NCBI GenBank assembly: GCA_002311975.1
Contig: DCAL01000049.1
Span: 15,255 to 25,465 of the forward strand
Reading direction: 5' to 3'
DNA: 10,211 bases
Origin: Fidelibacterota bacterium UBA1134
GTDB lineage: Bacteria > Fidelibacterota > Marinisomatia > Marinisomatales > S15-B10
Shown here: positions 1 to 5,818 of the stretch, piece after piece
How positions within the stretch are numbered: position 1 is the stretch's first letter
How the letters are laid out: every line of letters begins with the position of its first letter
Translations under genes and position numbers: made by a program
Notes under the pieces: model-generated
Seen by the model: only the letters and a program-made list of their open reading frames with translations
Told to the model about the DNA's origin: nothing
Databases searched by the model: none

Positions 1-124
1 TGAGCCGCTTCAGTTTTACGTCGCCTCGCATCTTGATCACACGGGCGATGGCCTCTTCGGCATAGCTCATGTGAGAAAACAGAGACAAAAATAGCCCTGC
101 TACAATGATCTGTTTTAGATTCAC
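1..124 (-). CDS. FecR-domain-like secreted protein, N-terminal fragment (runs off the window)
   Basis: Reading the minus strand from a GTG at 124 gives 41 codons with no stop before the window edge. Residues 1-22 form a standard Sec signal peptide: a short charged start with Lys4, a hydrophobic core IIVAGLFLSLF, and a likely cleavage after SYA before EEAIARV. The mature N-terminus, AIARVIKMRGDVKLKRL, resembles the opening beta-strands of FecR-type domains (pattern V-x-G-x-V), which usually sit in periplasmic signalling or structural proteins. The GTG overlaps the TAG of the upstream 66-residue gene (TAGTG), so translation is probably coupled and the two genes share one transcript. The FecR assignment rests on about 17 residues and is tentative; the signal peptide and reading frame are firmer. 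Confidence 0.6.
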   Translation of the reverse strand, partial: MNLKQIIVAGLFLSLFSHMSYAEEAIARVIKMRGDVKLKRL

Positions 125-324
125 TATCGCTTCTTTCCCGAGTAAGGTATCATGCTTGTTTTTTTCAGAAGAACTGCAGGATCCGCCTCTCTCAGCATCT
201 CCTCAATCTCCTGCAAGACTTCACCTCCCGAAGGCCAAAGATCTTCCTCCAGGTCACCACCAGCCTCCTCGAATGCTAATACACGGGCAGCAATTTTTTC
301 GAGAACTGCCGTATGATTGGTCAT
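124..324 (-). CDS. Small acidic protein of unknown function, upstream of the FecR-like gene
   Basis: This encodes 66 residues beginning MTNHTAVLEKIAARVLAFEE. I chose the ATG at 324 because GAGGAG lies directly upstream (328-333) and a candidate promoter is placed just before it, although the frame stays open for another 100 codons upstream. The first two thirds are rich in Glu, Asp, Leu and Ala and would form amphipathic helices (residues 5-20 and 34-47); the tail is basic (KKTSMIPYSGKKR). There is no signal peptide, membrane segment or Cys, so a cytoplasmic protein is likely. The stop overlaps the start of the FecR-like gene by one base. FecR-type proteins are often encoded next to a sigma factor or a small regulator, but this sequence matches neither to my eye. 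Family unknown. Confidence 0.55.
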   Translation of the reverse strand: MTNHTAVLEKIAARVLAFEEAGGDLEEDLWPSGGEVLQEIEEMLREADPAVLLKKTSMIPYSGKKR

Positions 325-349
325 TATCTCCTCATTTACATTGTGATTA

Positions 350-378
350 AAGATATTCCAAAACTGCCAATAAATCAA
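350..378 (-). promoter_or_regulatory. Candidate sigma70-type promoter for the 66-aa/FecR-like pair
   Basis: On the minus strand TTGATT (373-378) is followed after 17 bases by TATCTT (350-355). Transcription would start near 343, leaving a leader of about 20 bases that contains the GAGGAG ribosome site. Position and spacing are good; the -10 box matches the consensus at four of six bases. Confidence 0.4.
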
Positions 379-459
379 CTCAACTTTCACTACTCCGTGA
401 TTAATGTGTTCTGGATCACCGGAGACACTATCGCATATTCTTAGGTTCACAAAATCAAT

Positions 460-487
460 TTGAAACGCCTCCCAAAATCGATATATT
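460..487 (+). promoter_or_regulatory. Candidate sigma70-type promoter for the oxoamine synthase operon
   Basis: TTGAAA (460-465) and TATATT (482-487) are separated by 16 bases on the plus strand. They lie about 100 bases before the ATG at 587, in the divergent intergenic region. The leader between them and the ATG has no strong Shine-Dalgarno sequence. A second TTGACA at 556-561 has no well-spaced -10 upstream of the gene. Confidence 0.4.
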
Positions 488-586
488 TTCAAGCTGAAAA
501 CCTCAGCAGAACAGGTGTGAACAGATTCAGAATTCCAAGAACTGGTTCTCTTAATTTGACAGCAACAGCAAATACTTTGATCTAAT

Positions 587-1882
587 ATGACAGAGCGGGC
601 CGACAAACCTGAAATGATGGAAGAATACACCGACTACACGTTGGACATGTTTTCGCGCAGTGTCGGCAGAGATCACGCCGAAATTCGTCAGTTCGCCAAG
701 TGGCGCAAGCTGGTTGAAGGCGCTGACAGCTACACATTCGAGGTTTCTCATTTGGCCGCCCAACGCCCTAAAGTGGCGATACGGCGCGAGAGTGGCGAAG
801 AATTCGATCTCATAAGTTTTGCCAGCTACAACTATCTCGGTTATTCGTACCATCCCGAGGTGCTGGCGGCGGCCAAAGAGGCACTCGATCTGTACGGCCT
901 CGGCGCCACCGGATCACCGCTCCTCAACGGCACCTTCCAGATCCATAAGCTGCTGGAAGAGAGAATTGTAGACTTCTTTGGGCAGGAGGATTACGGCGTG
1001 TCGCTCTTTTCATCCGGTTACGGCGCTAACGTGGGCGTCATCTCAGCTTTTATCCACAAAGGCGACCACGTGGTGCTCGATCGTTCTTCCCACGCTTCAC
1101 TCATTGACGGCGCTATTCTTTCTCAGGGGAAAATCTCCCTCTTCCGTCATAACGATGTGGAATTTCTCGAGAAGGTCCTCAAACGTCTCGACCATAAAAA
1201 CTCGCGCATTCTGGTCTGCTGCGAAGGCGTTTACAGCACCGATGGCGATTATGGCCATCTTAAGGCTATTGGGGAGGTATCAAAGAAATACGGTGCGACG
1301 GTTCTGGTTGACGAGGCTCATTCCCTGCTGGTGGCAGGCGAGAACGGTCGAGGCGTCTGCGAAGAACAAGGGGTACTCGATGAGGTTGACATGATCATCG
1401 CTACGTTCAGCAAATCCTTTGGCGGCGTGGGCGGATGCCTCTATGCCAAGAAAGATATCACCAATTACATCAACTATTACGCTCGCTCGCGCATGTTCTC
1501 CTGTGCTCTTGACCCGGCCGTGACCGGCGGACTGGTGAAAGCTCTCGAACTGGCGGCGGGAGAAGACGGACGGAGAAAACGGAAGCGCATCATCGACAAT
1601 GCAAACTATCTGCGGTCCAAATTGGAAGGTAAAGTGGACATCGGCTCATCAACGAGCTGGATCGTTCCCGTCATCTACGGCGATGAGAGACTGACACTCC
1701 CCCTGAGCGATTACCTGCAACGGCAAGGTATTGATATCTCGCTGATGATGTTCCCGGCGGTGCCCAAGAACCGGTCGAGAATACGAGCCTTCGTCACCTC
1801 CGAGCATTCACTGGAGCAACTGGAAAAAGGCGCCGAAGTATTGCTCAAGGCGGCGGACAAGTTCAACTTCCTTCTGGAGTAA
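587..1882 (+). CDS. PLP-dependent alpha-oxoamine synthase (KBL/BioF/serine palmitoyltransferase family)
   Basis: This is a 431-residue cytoplasmic enzyme of aminotransferase fold type I. Family members condense an amino acid with an acyl thioester, with loss of CO2, to give an alpha-amino ketone. Visible landmarks are SYNYLGY (80-86), GATGSPLLNG (106-115), FSSGYGAN (141-148), the SSHAS histidine at 169, DEAH (242-245, the PLP pyridine and ring contacts) and TFSKSFGGVGG with the Schiff-base Lys276. The length fits the family (about 390-430). A 45-residue N-terminal extension precedes the conserved core, as in many serine palmitoyltransferase-like members, so BioF and KBL proper are less likely; the substrate cannot be read from sequence. 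The ATG at 587 has no good Shine-Dalgarno, and Met10/Met11 are alternative starts. The next gene starts 3 bases after the stop. Confidence 0.9.
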   Translation: MTERADKPEMMEEYTDYTLDMFSRSVGRDHAEIRQFAKWRKLVEGADSYTFEVSHLAAQRPKVAIRRESGEEFDLISFASYNYLGYSYHPEVLAAAKEALDLYGLGATGSPLLNGTFQIHKLLEERIVDFFGQEDYGVSLFSSGYGANVGVISAFIHKGDHVVLDRSSHASLIDGAILSQGKISLFRHNDVEFLEKVLKRLDHKNSRILVCCEGVYSTDGDYGHLKAIGEVSKKYGATVLVDEAHSLLVAGENGRGVCEEQGVLDEVDMIIATFSKSFGGVGGCLYAKKDITNYINYYARSRMFSCALDPAVTGGLVKALELAAGEDGRRKRKRIIDNANYLRSKLEGKVDIGSSTSWIVPVIYGDERLTLPLSDYLQRQGIDISLMMFPAVPKNRSRIRAFVTSEHSLEQLEKGAEVLLKAADKFNFLLE

Positions 1883-1885
1883 TGG

Positions 1886-2584
1886 GTGATGGCTGAGATC
1901 GCGAAGAAAGAAGACCTGATCGTCTGGGAGTTCGATTTTGCACTTACTACTTTTTACGAGATTGACACCGACTATATCGAGCATTTGATTCCTCGACGGC
2001 TGAGTCTGATGGAAGTGGCGCCCGGCATGGGGCTGATCAATGTGACCGCCTTCAACTTTCCCGAAGGGGCGCTGGGGCATATGCCTGAATTTCAGGAATT
2101 GATCCTGAGCGTTATCGTATCTCCTGACCTCTCACGCGGCGTACCGAGATTTGCCATGTATGTCTTATCTCTTGCCAGCACATGTCAGGAACACCTCGAT
2201 CACAGTGCCGACTACTACAAACTTCCCATCAGCGGGAAACTGACTAAATCAACTATTGACAGAGATGCCCTCTCCATCAGTTACGACAGTGATGAGGGCA
2301 ATATTTTGACTATGAACAATTGCGACGCTACTCTCGATTACAAGTCGGAGGAACGCTACTTTCAGGCGTACACGTCAGACGGCGGAGAGATCTACATTGC
2401 CGACATCACCATCATGGCATCACAGTACGAACATCAGCTTGCGGGGAATGTGGGAACACTCCAGACGCACTCTTTCTTTCATGAGATAGACATGGAAGAG
2501 GCGGAGCCTATCCCTTATCTTCAGATGATCGGACGGCCGGGAGATGTGGGCAAGCAGTCTTATTATCGACCGGAAATCTTCTGA
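1886..2584 (+). CDS. Acetoacetate-decarboxylase-like protein
   Basis: This encodes 232 residues from a GTG at 1886, or 231 from the ATG at 1889; GGAG at 1876-1879 inside the previous gene can serve either. There is no signal peptide. The order of elements recalls the acetoacetate decarboxylase superfamily: an early HLIPRRLSLM segment, then NVTAFNFPEG, then MPEFQELILSVIV where that family has its conserved Tyr-Asn-Glu strand, then YYKLPISGKLTKSTID where it has the Gly-x-Pro-Lys-Lys motif. Lys118 would be the Schiff-base lysine if the alignment holds. Superfamily members decarboxylate beta-keto acids or do related aldol and dehydratase chemistry. Tight linkage to the oxoamine synthase suggests it acts on, or upstream of, that enzyme's product. 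The family call is by pattern only; an unrelated beta-barrel is possible. Confidence 0.5.
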   Translation: MMAEIAKKEDLIVWEFDFALTTFYEIDTDYIEHLIPRRLSLMEVAPGMGLINVTAFNFPEGALGHMPEFQELILSVIVSPDLSRGVPRFAMYVLSLASTCQEHLDHSADYYKLPISGKLTKSTIDRDALSISYDSDEGNILTMNNCDATLDYKSEERYFQAYTSDGGEIYIADITIMASQYEHQLAGNVGTLQTHSFFHEIDMEEAEPIPYLQMIGRPGDVGKQSYYRPEIF

Positions 2585-2591
2585 TAAATAA

Positions 2592-3335
2592 ATGAGCACC
2601 AAAATGATCAAAAAAATGATTCCACTGTTCTTACTGTTATCAATCGTACTATTGCCGGGAAAAACGGATATGAACGCGGAAGAGCAGCATAAGCCAGAGA
2701 AGCGTAACCAGCACGGATTCAAGCATGAAGGCGGTGAGCATAAATTTGATGAGATCGAAAAATGGGTAGAGCGGTTTGAAAAACCCGAAAGAGATGAATG
2801 GCAGAAACCTGAGGCAGTCATCAAATCGATGGATCTGAGAAAGGATTTCCGCATAGCCGATATTGGCTCTGCCACGGGCTACTTCCCCATCCGTTTTGCA
2901 AGGGCCGTGCCAAAGGGCAAAGTGTACGGAATCGACATTGAGGAGGGGATGGTAAACTATCTGAACGAGCGCGCCAAACGAGAAGGGATAGCCAACCTGA
3001 AGAGCATCCTCGCCAAACTCGATAATCCTGGCATCCCTCAGCCCGTCGATATCGTCTTCATTTGTAATACCTACCATCACATCGAAAACAGGACAGACTA
3101 TTTCAGGCGCCTGAGGAAGGATTTCCGACCGGGCGGAAAGCTGGTGATTGTGGACTTCCGCAAAGGAGAACTTCCTGTGGGTCCGCCGGATCAGATGAAA
3201 CTCGCCTTCGGCCAAGTCATTTCAGAGCTTGGGGCCGCGGGATACAATCTGATGCAGCGTTCTGAGATTCTGCCTTATCAGTACTTACTGATCTTCCGGC
3301 CCCAGCCGTCCAGTACTGACCGCCAAGGCAAATAA
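2592..3335 (+). CDS. Exported class I SAM-dependent methyltransferase
   Basis: The 247-residue product starts with a basic n-region (MSTKMIKKM) and a hydrophobic core (IPLFLLLSIVLLPG, 10-23), with plausible cleavage after NA at 29. A His- and Glu-rich linker follows (33-52), then EKWVERFEKPERDEWQKPE, a signature of a group of secreted-looking methyltransferases in Gram-negative bacteria. The Rossmann domain has motif I IADIGSATG (88-96), the acidic end of beta-2 in GIDI (Asp115), CNTYHH (158-163) in the beta-4 region, and RPGGKLVIVDF (179-189). The product may be soluble in the periplasm or held by an uncleaved N-terminal anchor. It begins 7 bases after the decarboxylase-like gene, with no clear Shine-Dalgarno. 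Substrate unknown. Its stop is 14 bases from the convergent dsbD stop. Confidence 0.8.
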   Translation: MSTKMIKKMIPLFLLLSIVLLPGKTDMNAEEQHKPEKRNQHGFKHEGGEHKFDEIEKWVERFEKPERDEWQKPEAVIKSMDLRKDFRIADIGSATGYFPIRFARAVPKGKVYGIDIEEGMVNYLNERAKREGIANLKSILAKLDNPGIPQPVDIVFICNTYHHIENRTDYFRRLRKDFRPGGKLVIVDFRKGELPVGPPDQMKLAFGQVISELGAAGYNLMQRSEILPYQYLLIFRPQPSSTDRQGK

Positions 3336-3349
3336 GTAATCCCCGACTC

Positions 3350-5266
3350 TCAGCCGGTGGAGGAAACCGGCATCACCGCGAACTTGCCGCGATCGAGAAA
3401 ATTGAGAAACTTGGCTCTGTTCCGAGTCAGTCCGGGGAAACGGGCGATCTCTTCGCTGTCAGAATTGAGGATGACGTAGAACGGCAAGGCCGCCGTACCG
3501 AACCGGTCGATCTCCATCTGCTGGTATTCAAGATGACGGGGGCCGCCATCGGTGAACAGCTCTATTAGAACGAAATCTTTTAGCCGATCGATAACCTCCC
3601 GTTCGGTGAGTATGTTTGATTCCATCCAGCGGCAGTTGGTGCAGGTGTAGCCGGTGAAATTGATGAACATCGGTTTACCCGACATCTCAGACATGGCAAT
3701 CCCCTCATCGTAATCGACAATCCAGTCCAGCTCGCCCGATTCGGCTACGTTTACCGCCAGAGAACCTGCTTCAGTCCGCATGACCGGCGGAAGGTAGGCA
3801 TCAATGAGTCCGTGAATGGGCTGGCCGAAAAGTCCACGCCCCATGTAGAGGGCGAAGGAGAAGAGAATAACACTCAGGACGAGCCGAGGTACGCCCACTG
3901 TCTCAACCGGCGAATCGTGGGGCAGGCGGATTTTGCCTATGAGATACATCCCCGTCAGGAAGACGATGACCACCCACGTCGCCAAGACAAAGGGGCGCGT
4001 GAAGATACCCAATCCCCACACGAGATCGGTGTTGCTGAAGAACTTGAAAGCGGCCGCCAGTTCGAGGAATCCCATGGACACTTTTACCGCATTAAGCCAG
4101 CCGCCACTCTTAGGCATCTTGGATAGGTACTGCGGGAAGAGCGCCAGGAAAAAGAAGGGTAAAGCAAAAGCTCCCGAGAAGAAGAGCATGCCGATTCCGG
4201 GCCAAAGCCAGTCGCCCTGAATTGCCCTCACCAGGAGCAAACCGACAAACTGTACCGTACAGGTGAATGAAGTCAGCGTGAACGTGAGCGCCATGAACAG
4301 CGTACCTGCATAACCGCCCCTCCCTTCCTGCTTCAGCGAGAATTGTCTGAGGGACGCGGGAAGTTGAATCTCGTACATTCCGAACAGTGAGAGAGCAAAA
4401 TAGATAAAGAGTCCGCCAATGAACAGATTGACCACCGGGCTGGCCGCAAGCTGATTCGCTCCCGAAGCTCCCAGAGTAAAAGCGAGGAAAAGTCCAAGAA
4501 AGGTGTAGGTAAGAATGATTCCGATGGAATAGACAGCCGCCTGCTTAAGAGGATTGCGGCCTTCGGTCTCACCGACTTTTGTGAAATACGACACGGTGAT
4601 GGGGATCATGGGGAAAACGCACGGCGTCAACAGCGCCAGAAATCCCATACTTACCGAGAGTAGTAGAAAAGATCCAAGGCCCGCCGAAATAATCGACTGA
4701 AGATCAATATTGTCATCATCGCTGGGCATGGACGGCGCCACGGCGGCAACAATCTCTGTCTTCCCTTCCCTTGCCGCTGCCGCAATAACGACCACCGTCA
4801 GATCGAAAGAATCGGTCTTCGGGGGATAACAGATGGATGGGTCACACGCCTGATAGAGCAGACCTGCACTGATGGTATATTCTCCCGGCTCAAGGCTCGA
4901 TGAAATCTTAACGGGAGTTTGGAATACGACGGCCCCTTCATGGTAATAAGTATCCGCCATAAACCCTTCGTCGTATTTCTTGATGGGCTCCGGCTCAACG
5001 GTGGCGCCGGTAACTTCAATTATGCCGTCACCTTTGATTGTCACCCGCGACGGGATGGGGCCTACCACTCTTTCATTGACAGCATAAATGTGAAAATCGG
5101 GTTCAGAAACGGCCTCGATATAAACTGTCGTTACCTCTCCCGCCCTGAGCTGCTCTGGCTCAATTCTTGCCGATACCGAAACGGGGGCAGTAAACTGTCC
5201 CGACACAGTTCCGGTGAGCATCACCGCCAGGAGTCCAAGGATCACTAGACCAGTTTTTCTTTTCAT
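3350..5266 (-). CDS. dsbD: Thiol:disulfide interchange protein DsbD
   Basis: This inner-membrane reductase carries electrons from cytoplasmic thioredoxin to periplasmic thiol proteins and cytochrome c maturation. From the ATG at 5266 it has 638 residues: a signal peptide (1-23), an N-terminal DsbD-alpha domain with the Cys pair QACDPSIC (Cys141, Cys146), a membrane domain of about eight helices (roughly 195-480) with LLTPCVFPMIP (Cys216) and SFTCTVQF (Cys336), and a C-terminal thioredoxin-like domain with GYTCTNCRWME (Cys542, Cys545). All six redox cysteines are present. CTNC replaces the CVAC of the E. coli protein, as is usual in Bacteroidota relatives. A GTG at 5287 is in frame and would add seven residues; I prefer the ATG because it leads straight into MKRKTGLVIL. 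The GTG overlaps the stop of an upstream minus-strand frame. Confidence 0.95.
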   Translation of the reverse strand: MKRKTGLVILGLLAVMLTGTVSGQFTAPVSVSARIEPEQLRAGEVTTVYIEAVSEPDFHIYAVNERVVGPIPSRVTIKGDGIIEVTGATVEPEPIKKYDEGFMADTYYHEGAVVFQTPVKISSSLEPGEYTISAGLLYQACDPSICYPPKTDSFDLTVVVIAAAAREGKTEIVAAVAPSMPSDDDNIDLQSIISAGLGSFLLLSVSMGFLALLTPCVFPMIPITVSYFTKVGETEGRNPLKQAAVYSIGIILTYTFLGLFLAFTLGASGANQLAASPVVNLFIGGLFIYFALSLFGMYEIQLPASLRQFSLKQEGRGGYAGTLFMALTFTLTSFTCTVQFVGLLLVRAIQGDWLWPGIGMLFFSGAFALPFFFLALFPQYLSKMPKSGGWLNAVKVSMGFLELAAAFKFFSNTDLVWGLGIFTRPFVLATWVVIVFLTGMYLIGKIRLPHDSPVETVGVPRLVLSVILFSFALYMGRGLFGQPIHGLIDAYLPPVMRTEAGSLAVNVAESGELDWIVDYDEGIAMSEMSGKPMFINFTGYTCTNCRWMESNILTEREVIDRLKDFVLIELFTDGGPRHLEYQQMEIDRFGTAALPFYVILNSDSEEIARFPGLTRNRAKFLNFLDRGKFAVMPVSSTG

Positions 5267-5283
5267 ATTGTCCAAATGCAAGA

Positions 5284-5409
5284 TCACTTTATGAGGGGCA
5301 GGATCATGGACACCGCACCATCCAGTCTCAGTTGAATCCCTGAATCGGGGCCAAGTTCCAAGCTGACTTTCTGCGTTTCTGACGAGCCCTCTGATAGTAT
5401 ATCAATCAC
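5284..5409 (-). pseudogene. C-terminal remnant of an unidentified gene upstream of dsbD
   Basis: In the minus-strand frame ending with TGA at 5286-5284 the translation includes SEGSSETQKVSLELGPDS followed by a strand-rich GIQLRLDGAVSMILPLIK. Codons have the same GC-leaning third positions as dsbD, and the stop sits inside the dsbD leader (AAGTGATC, overlapping the alternative GTG at 5287), the arrangement expected of a coupled upstream gene. The frame continues open to about 5466 but loses coding character near 5400 and has no ATG; the nearest start is a GTG at 5409 without a ribosome site. I read it as the tail of a gene whose 5' part is missing. A tiny intact gene of about 41 residues cannot be excluded. 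Family not recognised. Confidence 0.4.
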
Positions 5410-5585
5410 TGTTGCCAAAGTTAGTATGCAATGGAGAGGAATTCCAATCTTCAATAACAGGAGATTTCAGCCCTCGGATTGAACACCTGTCCACGTTGCT
5501 TCCTTCCCTGTCTTCGTTTGACCTGCAGGCTCTTATCAAAGGGGATCTTGATAGATCGAAAAAATTAAACACCATCAGGAAATGA
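5367..5585 (+). pseudogene. Plus-strand coding-like tail, 5' end missing
   Basis: The plus frame is open from 5367 to the TGA at 5583-5585 and translates plausibly between about 5400 and 5585: it includes NGEEFQSSITGDFSPRIEHL and, at its end, DLQALIKGDLDRSKKLNTIRK without its final residues in doubt. It has no ATG and no signal peptide and overlaps the minus-strand dsbD-upstream remnant at its left end, so the two cannot both be intact there. The last codons overlap the ATG of the next frame (ATGA), a typical operon junction, which supports real past coding. Family not recognised; a chance open frame remains possible. Confidence 0.3.
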
Positions 5586-5716
5586 GCGAAGAGGGCGTCC
5601 CGATTCCACCGGAAGAACCCCAAGTACGTAAAAACGTACAGACGCCATCCAAGCATGCTCCTTTAAGCTCTTTTACTGAAGCGCGACCTCCTTCAAAGAA
5701 GACTGTGTTCACATAG
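5582..5716 (+). CDS. Possible 44-residue hypothetical protein
   Basis: An ATG at 5582 overlaps the preceding stop by four bases (ATGA) and opens a frame ending with TAG at 5714-5716. The peptide starts MSEEGVPIPPEEPQVRKN and is rich in Pro, Glu and Lys, with no hydrophobic segment, so it would be an unstructured cytoplasmic peptide. AGGA lies only one base from the ATG, too close for a good ribosome site. The frame is open upstream to a TAG at 5552, so it could also be the continuation of the previous frame after a frameshift near 5555. Function unknown. The opposite strand is also open here (5402-5656) but its product, rich in Phe, Trp and Arg, looks non-coding. Confidence 0.25.
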   Translation: MSEEGVPIPPEEPQVRKNVQTPSKHAPLSSFTEARPPSKKTVFT

Positions 5717-5753
5717 CGGGTATATATAACTGACCCTCTTTGGCTAGCGGCAC

Positions 5754-5781
5754 AAAAAGAAAAACCCCTTGACTCGGGGTT
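5754..5781 (-). terminator. Rho-independent terminator of the 548-aa protein gene
   Basis: On the minus strand AACCCC, a 7-base loop GAGTCAA and GGGGTT form a perfect 6-bp stem (5763-5781), followed by a T-rich run TTTCTTTTTG. It lies about 38 bases beyond the stop at 5819, correctly oriented for that gene. Confidence 0.85.
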
Positions 5782-5818
5782 CTTACATAAAACACAAAAA
5801 GACTAAAAACTTCTCTAG

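Noticed and set aside
325..630. Minus-strand frame open for about 100 codons upstream of the 66-aa gene
   Set aside because: It overlaps the start of the oxoamine synthase gene, has four consecutive Cys and little coding character, and the ATG at 324 already has a ribosome site and promoter.
3353..3371. Hairpin GCCGGT/ACCGGC between the methyltransferase and dsbD
   Set aside because: A perfect 6-bp stem, but inside the 3' end of dsbD and without a T run on either strand, so a terminator is not supported.
5402..5656. 84-residue minus-strand open frame
   Set aside because: Odd composition (Phe, Trp, Arg, Asn rich), no ribosome site, and it lies opposite plus-strand frames that look more coding-like.
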